Source: Halosegnis marinus (GTDB lineage: Archaea > Halobacteriota > Halobacteria > Halobacteriales > Haloarculaceae). Taken from it: a stretch of 64,000 nucleotides of DNA. Position 1 is the stretch's first letter; each line of letters opens with the position of its first letter. Below are positions 41,599 to 48,483 of this stretch, piece by piece. The notes under the pieces are model-generated. The model saw nothing but the letters and a program-made list of their open reading frames with translations. It did not search any database and was not told the origin of the DNA. Location of the stretch: assembly GCF_029338355.1 (NCBI RefSeq), contig NZ_CP119802.1, positions 1,984,001 through 2,048,000 on the forward strand, read 5' to 3'. A program made the position numbers and the translations under genes.

Positions 41599-43914
41599 CT
41601 ACCCGGCCGACTCGGCGACGTATATCGTCACGCCGCCGCGCTCCACCACGCGTAGGCCCGGCAGGTCGCCTATCGTTATCTCGCCGTAGCGCGCGCGCTC
41701 TGCCGGCCCGACGTAGACGTACTCGACATCGTACTCGTCGAGGAGCGCGCGCTGTTCGGCCGGCGTCCCGGTGTAGATGGTCTCAACGTCCGCGACCCGG
41801 GTCCCGTACGCCTCGGGGCTCCGGTACTGTCGCTCGTGGAACCACCCGGCGACGGTCGGCACCCCCGTGAGGCTCGCGGGCGCGCTCGCCCCGTCGCCGC
41901 CGCTCGGGTTCCACCGGTAGCCGGCGGGCGCGGCGGTGACGATGGTCGGGCGGCCCTCCAGCGCGTCGATGTAGTCGATGGCCGGGGCCTCGGCGGGGTG
42001 GGTCACGTCCACGAACGCCGTCGCGTCGAGCGTCGGCCCGAGTTCGTTCGCCGTGGCGCTCCCGGCATCGACGTGGGCCGGCACCGCGAGCGCGGCGTAG
42101 ACGCCGGTCGTGAGGAGGAGGACCGCGACGAGGACGCGGCCGGCCGTCCCGACGCGCGCGCTCCCGAACGAGGGTGCGGCGTCGCGGCCCGCGGCCGCGA
42201 GCCGCGTCAGCGCGACGCCCGCGGCGGGGGCCCACAGCACCCACACCTGCGCGTACGTCTTGAACACGGTGTTCATCCGGTCGAGGCCGGTGCCGGCGTA
42301 CTGCGGTTCCGCGACGTAGACGTACTCGACGAGGAGGACGATGCCCGCGCCCGCGACGACGAGCATCGTCTCGAAGCCGACGTCCTCGCGGGCACGGAGC
42401 AGGAGCCACGCCGCGAGCAGGACCGGGCCGACCAGCGCGACGGCGTTCGCCCCGAGGCCGAGGCCGGCCAGCAGGAGCGCGACGGTCCCGGCCAGCGCCG
42501 CGGTCCGCACCGCGGGCGCGGCCTCCCGGCCGACGGCGACGAGGTAGGCGACGAACGCGGCGAGGAAGCCGCCGTGAACGACGACGAGGCCGCCGAGGCT
42601 CGCCCCTGGGGGGAACAGGCCGATAGGCCGACCCGAGGCGGTGGAGAACCAGAACGGCGCGACCCAGACGACGGCGAGCAGGAGGACGCCGGCTGCGAGC
42701 GCGAGCGCCGTCCCCGAGCGGGCGAGTTCCGTCCGGAGGAGGGTTCCCGCGGTGACGGTTCCGCCGTCCGTCTCCGCGCCCTCCGGCGCGGCCTCGACCG
42801 ACGGCAGGGCCGCCCGAAGCCGAGCGGGGAGGAGCGTTCGCGGGTCCGCGGGCGCGAAGGTGAGCGTCAGGAACGCGAGGCCGAGGGTGACGCTCGGGAA
42901 CGACCACGTGTTGACCGTGGCGACGTAGCCCCCGAGCGGGGGGAGCAGGCCGAACACGAGCAGCCGTCGGCGACCCACCTCGGCCTCGGGGGTCCGCCAG
43001 TAGGCGTACAGCAGGGCGACCCCGAGCAGGAGGAAGTTCGTGCTCATCATGTGGGCGTGGAGGTCGCCGTTGAGCCAGGCGAACAGCGGGAACTCGTTGA
43101 TGGTCCCCTCGATGACGCGCGAGGCGGGCCAGTAGTAGAAGTCGCCCGGCGTCCACGCGAGCGCCTCCTCGACGGGGAGGCCGAGCGCGGCCACGACCGG
43201 GCGCGCCAGCGCGTCGGGGAGCGTCCAGACGAGCAGTTGCCCGGCGGTGTAGAGGTTCGCGGCGAGCGCGACGAAGAAGGCGCCGAGCGCCCCCGCGACG
43301 CGCCCCGAGACGCCGTGGTCGGCGGCGACGGTCGCGGCGATTCCGTACGCGGCGGTGACGACGGCGGCGTAGAAGCCCGCGAGCGCGAGGTTGTACGCGT
43401 AGCGTGCGGGCGTGAAGGTGAGTTCCGCGAGCAGCGCCGCGAGGACGTGGCCGCCGTAGTAGTAGCGCACCGACTCGCCCGCGAACCACATGTCCTCGGG
43501 CGGGAGCGCGTCGGCCCGTAGCAGCGACTTGAGCAGGCCGAAGTCGAGGAACTTCTCGCCCCCGATGGGCGTGACGGCGGGGTCGAGCGCCCGGAGCGCG
43601 ACGACGAACAGGAAGGCGAGCGCGAAGACGGCGGCGGGCACGGCGGCGCGCCGCAGGTCGGCCGGACCGTCGCTCGCGCGGTAGGAGACGAACGCGAGGA
43701 CGGCGAGCCCGGCGAGGGCGGCGGGAAGCCCGAACGCGCCCGGCAGGTGCCCCACGAGGAAGCCGACGAGGCCGAGCGTCGCCAGCGCGAACGGGACGGA
43801 GAGCGCCGCGCCCCGGTCGCGGAAGCCGCCGAACAGCCGGCCGACGACCGGGAGCGCCGCGAGGCCGAGCGCGAGGTAGGTGACGAGCCAGACGGCGACG
43901 TAGCCGTACTCCAT
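41599..43914 (-). CDS. DUF2298 large membrane protein (glycosyltransferase GT-C-like)
   Basis: A 771-residue protein with many hydrophobic segments, of the DUF2298 family recalled as GT-C-like glycosyltransferases. Conserved patches: FLDFGLLKSLLRADALPPED then WFAGESVRYYYGGHVLAALL (about 120-165; the YYY cluster), NEFPLFAWLNGDLHAHMMS (about 270), NTWSFPSVTLG, and LDRMNTVFKTYAQVWVLWAP (about 560). The last 100 residues are extracellular-looking. The adjacent GT2 and GtrA-like genes suggest a cell-surface glycosylation group. It is not the oligosaccharyltransferase AglB, because the WWDYG motif is absent. Confidence 0.9.
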   Translation of the reverse strand: MEYGYVAVWLVTYLALGLAALPVVGRLFGGFRDRGAALSVPFALATLGLVGFLVGHLPGAFGLPAALAGLAVLAFVSYRASDGPADLRRAAVPAAVFALAFLFVVALRALDPAVTPIGGEKFLDFGLLKSLLRADALPPEDMWFAGESVRYYYGGHVLAALLAELTFTPARYAYNLALAGFYAAVVTAAYGIAATVAADHGVSGRVAGALGAFFVALAANLYTAGQLLVWTLPDALARPVVAALGLPVEEALAWTPGDFYYWPASRVIEGTINEFPLFAWLNGDLHAHMMSTNFLLLGVALLYAYWRTPEAEVGRRRLLVFGLLPPLGGYVATVNTWSFPSVTLGLAFLTLTFAPADPRTLLPARLRAALPSVEAAPEGAETDGGTVTAGTLLRTELARSGTALALAAGVLLLAVVWVAPFWFSTASGRPIGLFPPGASLGGLVVVHGGFLAAFVAYLVAVGREAAPAVRTAALAGTVALLLAGLGLGANAVALVGPVLLAAWLLLRAREDVGFETMLVVAGAGIVLLVEYVYVAEPQYAGTGLDRMNTVFKTYAQVWVLWAPAAGVALTRLAAAGRDAAPSFGSARVGTAGRVLVAVLLLTTGVYAALAVPAHVDAGSATANELGPTLDATAFVDVTHPAEAPAIDYIDALEGRPTIVTAAPAGYRWNPSGGDGASAPASLTGVPTVAGWFHERQYRSPEAYGTRVADVETIYTGTPAEQRALLDEYDVEYVYVGPAERARYGEITIGDLPGLRVVERGGVTIYVAESAG

Positions 43915-44043
43915 TACCGACGACACGGCCCCGCCGCGAAATACGTCTTGTGGACGCAGGCGGGCGATTGAACGGTGTAAACGGCGGGCGAACGGTCCGA
44001 ACGGAGACGGCGCTTGATGGGGGAGTCCGTTCACGTCCCGTGT

Positions 44044-44445
44044 ATGACCGACCCCGACGGACGCCGTCCGCCGGTTCGTGCCCGCACCCCCGAGCGCGAC
44101 CGGCCGGCGATGGCTACCGACGCGGTTCTCTACTCCCCGGAGGCCGATGACGAGTACGAGCGCCCGCTGTGTGGCCTCGACGTCCGCATCGTCCCCGACG
44201 ACGAGGTGGCGCTCGTCGTCGCGCCCGAGGCCGACGCGGAGCGCGTGGCGCGGCTCGAACGCCTCGTCGAGTTCGACATCGCCATGAACTGCCGGTACGG
44301 GAGCGCCGCCGCCGGCCGGTGTGACCCCTCGACGGACGACCGCCTCTGTGAGCTCTCCGCGTGTCTCGGCACCGACGCGCTCCGCGTCGCCGAGCGGGGA
44401 CTCCTCTCGCCCCGCGGCGGCGGCTCCTGCCCGACGTTCGGCTGA
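44044..44445 (+). CDS. Hypothetical protein with Cys-rich C-terminus
   Basis: A 133-residue protein, ATG at 44044 (an internal ATG at 44110 would give a shorter product). It contains LDVRIVPDDEVALVVAPEAD and several Cys: PLCGLDV, MNCRYGS, GRCDPS, RLCELSACLG and GSCPTFG. The pattern could bind metal or form disulfides. No family recognised. It lies between the DUF2298 and GT2 genes. Confidence 0.6.
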   Translation: MTDPDGRRPPVRARTPERDRPAMATDAVLYSPEADDEYERPLCGLDVRIVPDDEVALVVAPEADAERVARLERLVEFDIAMNCRYGSAAAGRCDPSTDDRLCELSACLGTDALRVAERGLLSPRGGGSCPTFG

Positions 44446-44494
44446 GCCGGCGGCCATCGAACGGCTTTTCATCGCCGCCCCGGCAATCGCCGGT

Positions 44495-45265
44495 ATGAAC
44501 CGGTCGCTCGGGGTCGTGGTTCCCGCCTTCCAGCCCGACGTCCGGCGGCTCGAACGCTACCTCGCCGCCCTCCGCGAGGAACTGTCGCCCGCCGTCGTCC
44601 GGGTCGAACTCGACGACCCGGACGAGGACACGCTCGCCGCGGTTCGGGCGCTCGACGCCGAGGTACACGCCGTCCCCTATCGCCGGGGGAAGGGCGCGGC
44701 CGTCACCGCCGGCTTCGAGGCGCTGGACACGGACGACTACTGCTTCCTCGACGCCGACGGCTCGACGCCCGCCGCCTCCGCCGCGCGCGTGGTCGCGGCC
44801 CTCGACGAGGCCCCGGTCGCCGTCGGGTCACGCCGGCACCCGGACGCCCACGTCGCCGGCCACCAGACGGTCGCGCGCCGCTTCCTCGGCGACGGCTTCG
44901 CGTGGGTCGCGCGGCGCCTGCTCGACGCCGACCTCTACGACTACCAGTGCGGCGCGAAGGCCGTCCGGGCGGAGGCCTGGGAGCGCGTGCGCGACCACCT
45001 CTACGAGCCCGGGTTCGCCTGGGACGTGGAGTTCGTCGCGATGGCCGCCGCGCTCGGCTACCGGGTCGCGGAGGTCCCCATCGAGTGGGAGGACGCGCCC
45101 GGCTCCACCGTGGACCCGCTCCGGACCGCCCTCGACATGGGCCGGGCGCTCTTCGTCGCCCGCCACCGCGCGAAGCGCCTCCAGAACAGTCGGCTCCACG
45201 ACGCGCTGGCCGCGAGCCGCGCCGACCCCGTCGCGCTCGTGGACCGGGAGGAGTCGGAGCGGTGA
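44495..45265 (+). CDS. Family 2 glycosyltransferase, dolichyl-phosphate hexose synthase-like
   Basis: A 256-residue soluble or membrane-associated GT2. It contains LGVVVPAFQPD, the nucleotide-sugar/metal site YCFLDADGSTP (DxD, about 85-95), YRRGKGAAVTAGF and QCGAKAVRAEAWERV (about 150). This order resembles dolichyl-phosphate glucose/mannose synthases (AglD/Dpm1-like). No membrane anchor is visible. The stop overlaps a GtrA-like gene (GTGA), a classical partner for lipid-linked sugar translocation. Confidence 0.87.
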   Translation: MNRSLGVVVPAFQPDVRRLERYLAALREELSPAVVRVELDDPDEDTLAAVRALDAEVHAVPYRRGKGAAVTAGFEALDTDDYCFLDADGSTPAASAARVVAALDEAPVAVGSRRHPDAHVAGHQTVARRFLGDGFAWVARRLLDADLYDYQCGAKAVRAEAWERVRDHLYEPGFAWDVEFVAMAAALGYRVAEVPIEWEDAPGSTVDPLRTALDMGRALFVARHRAKRLQNSRLHDALAASRADPVALVDREESER

Positions 45266-45714
45266 GCGGTCGCCAGCGGCTCCGCGCGCTCGCCTCCGCC
45301 GGACGGCTCGGCCGCTTCGTCTCGGTCGGCGTCGTCGGCGCCGGCTTCGACATCACGACCTCGACGCTGCTGCGCGAACTCGGCGTCTATCCCGAACTCG
45401 CGGTGTTCGTCGGCATCGAGGTGGCCGTCGTGGTGATGTTCCTGCTCAACGACAACTGGACGTTCGCGAGCGAGGGGCGCGCCGGCGTCGGCAACGCGCT
45501 CCGGCGGCTGGCGCGCTCGAACCTCGTCCGCGTCGGGGGCATCACGGTCCAGCTCGTCACCTTCCGCGCGCTCTACCGCTGGACCGGCGTGGAGCTCTCG
45601 CTCCTCGGCATCGACGCGTGGTTCGTCGCCGCGAAGGTCGCCGGCATCGGCGTCGGCATGGTCGTCAACTACGTCGCGGAGAGCCTGTTCACGTGGCGCG
45701 TCGCGGGGGAGTAA
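45262..45714 (+). CDS. GtrA-like membrane protein
   Basis: A 150-residue protein with four membrane segments (about 20-42, 48-68, 85-105 and 117-140) and GRFVSVGVVGAGFDITTST at the start. The motif VVMFLLNDNWTFAS after helix 2 matches the GtrA family (NxxWtF). GtrA-like proteins flip or support lipid-linked sugars. It is translated from GTG overlapping the GT2 stop. Confidence 0.88.
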   Translation: MSGRQRLRALASAGRLGRFVSVGVVGAGFDITTSTLLRELGVYPELAVFVGIEVAVVVMFLLNDNWTFASEGRAGVGNALRRLARSNLVRVGGITVQLVTFRALYRWTGVELSLLGIDAWFVAAKVAGIGVGMVVNYVAESLFTWRVAGE

Positions 45715-45741
45715 CACACAGCCGGCGGTCGAATGACAACC

Positions 45742-45748
45742 CTTATCC
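45742..45748 (+). promoter_or_regulatory. TATA box of the initiator tRNA gene
   Basis: CTTATCC centred 27 nt upstream of the tRNA 5' end at 45772. Confidence 0.5.
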
Positions 45749-45771
45749 GAAGCCGTCGGATACGAGATAGT

Positions 45772-45846
45772 AGCGGGATGGGATAGCCAGGAGATTCCGC
45801 CGGGCTCATAACCCGGAGATCGGTAGTTCAAATCTACCTCCCGCTA
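45772..45846 (+). tRNA. Initiator tRNA-Met (CAT anticodon)
   Basis: A 75-nt tRNA. The acceptor AGCGGGA pairs with TCCCGCT, discriminator A at 45846. The anticodon stem-loop is CCGGG CTCATAA CCCGG, with CAT as anticodon, and the three G-C pairs at the bottom of the stem plus the A1-T72 pair are initiator hallmarks. The T arm is GGTAG TTCAAAT CTACC. CCA is not encoded. Confidence 0.95.
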
Positions 45847-45949
45847 TGTTCTCGTCGTCGCCACCGTCCGAGCGCCGAGCAACGCGAGGCGCGAGCCGGC
45901 GACGACGGCATAGCGACGGAGTGGATTTGAATCAGGGAACGTCGTGACC

Positions 45950-45973
45950 GTGGTTCGAATCCACCTCCCGCTA
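45950..45973 (+). other. tRNA 3'-end remnant (T arm and acceptor strand)
   Basis: GTGG TTCGAAT CCAC forms a complete T arm and is followed by CTCCCGCTA, an acceptor 3' strand. There is no matching 5' half. The last 15 bases (45959-45973) match 14 of 15 bases of the initiator tRNA 3' end at 45832-45846, spaced 127 bp. Such fragments are left by tRNA-targeting integration. A second, degenerate inverted T-loop-like GTGGATTTGAATC lies at 45921-45933. Confidence 0.6.
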
Positions 45974-46076
45974 CTTCCGGCCGACACGCTTCCCCTCGGA
46001 AACGACGAGTACCCTCCCTCGACGCGAGTCCTTCCGCCGCCCGTAGCGTTTACCGACCGGCGTTCGAAGTCCGGGT

Positions 46077-46517
46077 ATGCACTACTTCGTCGCCTACGAC
46101 GGCTCCGACCTGAGCGAGGCGGCCCTCCGTCGCGTCGCGTCGTTGGCCGACCCCGAGGAGGACGCCGTCGCGGTCGGGACGGCGCTGCCGCGCAACGATA
46201 CCGAGTTCGCCCGCGAGCGCGGCTGGCTCGACGAGGACGAGGCGTTCGACGCGGCCCTCGTCGCGGAACGGGCGCGCCGTGATGTCCGGCGGACGCTCCC
46301 CGCCGCGGAGTACGCGACCGCGGACGTCGGGCGGCACGCGCCCGCCGGGAAGGTCGGCAGCGCCCTCCGGCGGATGGCCCGCGAGGCCGACGCCGAGACG
46401 GTCGTCGTCGGGTCGGACAACGCGGGCGGCGTCGTCACCTCGGTGAGCAGCGTCGCCTCCTCCGTCGCGGCCGACGACGAGTACGACGTCCTCATCGTCA
46501 GGCACGACCGCCGCTAG
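46077..46517 (+). CDS. Universal stress protein (UspA family)
   Basis: A 146-residue UspA-fold protein. The N-terminus HYFVAYDGSDLSEAALRRVA is typical, and the C-terminal ATP-binding loop appears as VVVGSDNAGGVVTSVSSVAS, a variant of the GxxGxxxx(9)GS motif. ATP binding is therefore uncertain. A TATA-like GTTTACC is centred 26 nt before the ATG. Its stop is the CTAG shared with the DJ-1-family gene. Confidence 0.88.
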   Translation: MHYFVAYDGSDLSEAALRRVASLADPEEDAVAVGTALPRNDTEFARERGWLDEDEAFDAALVAERARRDVRRTLPAAEYATADVGRHAPAGKVGSALRRMAREADAETVVVGSDNAGGVVTSVSSVASSVAADDEYDVLIVRHDRR

Positions 46518-47191
46518 TCGAGCGCGTCGAGGAGCGCGTCCGCGGCGGCCGACGAGGAGCCGGGCCCCCGGGCCGTGATGAGGTCGCCGTCCGTCGTGAC
46601 CGACGTGTCGGCGTCGAGTTCGGCGTCCCAGTTCGCGCCGGCGGCCTTCACCTCGTCCTCGACCCAGTACGGGAGCTTCCGGCCGTCCGGCATCAGGTCG
46701 TCCCCGTCGACGATACCCTCCTCCCACGCGTTCGGGAAGCCGGTCACGTCGCGGCCGGCGACGAGGAACTCGCCCGCCGCGTCGCGCGTGAACGCCAGAA
46801 TCCCGACGGCGTGACAGACGACGAGCGCGGTTCCCTCGTCCCCCGCGACCGCGTCGCGCAGCAGCGCGCGGGCGTGTCGGTCCTGGTTCACGTCCCACTC
46901 GGTGCCGTGCCCGCCGGGGAACACCACCGCGTCGTACCCCTCGGCGGATACCCGCGCCAGCGGCTCGGGGTCGTTCAGCCCCTCGTGTTCCTCGTCCACG
47001 CGCCGGACGAACTCGGCCGTCTCCTCGCCGACGTTCTCCGGGTCGGCGGAGCGCTCGTCCATGACGGGCGGCGACCCGGACGGCGTGGCGACGGTCACGT
47101 CGACGCCCGCGGATTCGAGCGTCGTGAGCGGCTCGGCACACTCCTCTCCCCAGTACCCCTCCTCGCTGACGACGAACAGCGCTGTGGTCAT
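46514..47191 (-). CDS. DJ-1/PfpI superfamily protein (HchA-like)
   Basis: A 225-residue protein of the DJ-1/PfpI superfamily. The N-terminus EEGYWGEECAEPLTTLESAG and VFPGGHGTEWD match class I glutamine-amidotransferase-like folds. The nucleophile elbow VVCHAVGILAF (about 122-132) carries the conserved Cys-His. Members act as protease-like, chaperone or glyoxalase enzymes; which applies here cannot be decided. It shares a CTAG stop with the UspA gene, forming a stress-related convergent pair. Confidence 0.87.
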   Translation of the reverse strand: MTTALFVVSEEGYWGEECAEPLTTLESAGVDVTVATPSGSPPVMDERSADPENVGEETAEFVRRVDEEHEGLNDPEPLARVSAEGYDAVVFPGGHGTEWDVNQDRHARALLRDAVAGDEGTALVVCHAVGILAFTRDAAGEFLVAGRDVTGFPNAWEEGIVDGDDLMPDGRKLPYWVEDEVKAAGANWDAELDADTSVTTDGDLITARGPGSSSAAADALLDALD

Positions 47192-47263
47192 GCGGGCAGG
47201 TGTTGACGAGCGACCGGGGAAAAGAGCCGGCTCGCGGCCCGCGTTGCCGCAAGCCCGACGGAA

Positions 47264-47833
47264 TCAGTCGTCGCCGCGCGGGTCCACGACGACGACCTCG
47301 CCGTCCTCCACGTCGACGTTGATGAGCGTCTTGGCGCGGTACGGCGAGTCGTCCAGCTTGTTCTCGCCGCCGACCTTCTTGATGACCGCGACCACGTCCA
47401 CGATGTCGGCGCCGATGTCGTCGAGCGCGTCCACGATGGCCGAGAGCGTGCCGCCCGTCGAGAGCACGTCGTCGAGGACGAGCACGCGGTCGCCCGCCTC
47501 CACGTCGTTGATGTACATCTGGGACTCGGAGTAGCCCGTCTGCTGGAACAGCGGCGTCTCGCCCTCCAGCCCGTACTCGCGCTTGCGGATGACGACGAGC
47601 GGCACGTCCGTCATCAGCGAGACGGCGGTGGAGATGTGGATGCCCATCGCCGCGGGCGTGACGATCTTGTCCACGTCCTCCAGGTCCGCCTTCCGGATGA
47701 TCTTGATGACGATCTCCCGGAGGAGCGACGGCTCCAGCATCGGGACGCCGTCGGAGATGGGGTGGACGAAGTAGTGGTAGCCGTCCTTCTCGATGATGGG
47801 CGCGTCGCGAAGCGACTGGGCCAACTGGTCCAT
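47264..47833 (-). CDS. Hypoxanthine/guanine phosphoribosyltransferase-like protein
   Basis: A 189-residue purine-salvage phosphoribosyltransferase. The PRPP motif is [19 protein letters not shown] (about 115-133). The N-terminal half has [20 protein letters not shown] (about 55), typical of haloarchaeal HGPRTase-like enzymes related to APRT. Length is normal. The base specificity cannot be settled from sequence. Confidence 0.9.
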   Translation of the reverse strand: MDQLAQSLRDAPIIEKDGYHYFVHPISDGVPMLEPSLLREIVIKIIRKADLEDVDKIVTPAAMGIHISTAVSLMTDVPLVVIRKREYGLEGETPLFQQTGYSESQMYINDVEAGDRVLVLDDVLSTGGTLSAIVDALDDIGADIVDVVAVIKKVGGENKLDDSPYRAKTLINVDVEDGEVVVVDPRGDD

Positions 47834-47878
47834 GTCGCGGGTGCGGCAGGCGGGGGGTAAAAGCTGACGACTCCCCGT

Positions 47879-48328
47879 TCAGGACGGGACGGTGCTCGTC
47901 GCGACGGTGTTGGAGGTACTGCCGTCGGCGGCGCGCCAGACGACGCGGACGGTGTCGCCGGGCGCGAGGTCGGTGCCGCCGCTGTCGTCGTAAGTGTACG
48001 TGACGCCGGTCGAGACGGTCGTCTCGGACCAGCTTCCGGCGAGGTCGTTCCCGCCGGCCTGTACCGTGAGCCGCGAGGCGTCCACGTTCGGTCCGCGCTC
48101 GTGGGTGACGACCACCTCGTCGCCGTCGGTGCCGGCGAAGTCCCCGTTCGCGGCCGTGTACGCGAAGTCGAAATCGACGGCGGGGGCGGTGTTCGACACC
48201 TCGCCGCCGATGCCGAGCGCGAACGTGCCGATGACCGCGGCCAGGATGACCGTGATGGCGACCATCAGGATGACCCCGATGACCGGCGAGACGGCGCTGT
48301 CGTCGTCGAGGAGTGCGCGTGGGTTCAT
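47879..48328 (-). CDS. Type IV pilin
   Basis: A 149-residue archaeal type IV pilin/archaellin-like protein. The class III signal peptide ends before an H-domain [20 protein letters not shown] (about 14-33), with the processing site near [11 protein letters not shown] (PibD-type). The mature part is beta-rich, with repeated Gly/Thr/Asp and sequons few. It fits adhesion pili or archaella-independent pili. It is divergent from the Mrp operon. Confidence 0.9.
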   Translation of the reverse strand: MNPRALLDDDSAVSPVIGVILMVAITVILAAVIGTFALGIGGEVSNTAPAVDFDFAYTAANGDFAGTDGDEVVVTHERGPNVDASRLTVQAGGNDLAGSWSETTVSTGVTYTYDDSGGTDLAPGDTVRVVWRAADGSTSNTVATSTVPS

Positions 48329-48403
48329 GATATGACCGTGCCGTGGTGTTCCGTCTCTCGGGGGAGGACATGAATCGGGGGCCGTGTTCTCGCGCCGTGA
48401 GAG

Positions 48404-48421
48404 GACCCCGGCGACGGGGTC
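48404..48421 (+). promoter_or_regulatory. Hairpin upstream of mnhA
   Basis: GACCCCG, GCGA, CGGGGTC: a perfect 7-bp inverted repeat with a 4-nt loop, located about 33 bp before the mnhA TATA box. It may be a terminator for leftward or rightward transcripts or an operator. Confidence 0.4.
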
Positions 48422-48453
48422 GCCGACTTCCGTGCGCGACCGCAGAGAGAACG

Positions 48454-48459
48454 ATTAAA
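48454..48459 (+). promoter_or_regulatory. TATA box of the mnh operon
   Basis: ATTAAA centred 27 nt before the GTG start at 48484, predicting a leaderless message. Confidence 0.5.
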
Positions 48460-48483
48460 GGTCGGCGCACCCGCGTCTCGGGT

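Noticed and set aside
45921-45973. A second complete tRNA gene after tRNA-Met
   Set aside because: Only a T arm and acceptor strand are present; no D or anticodon arm can be folded.
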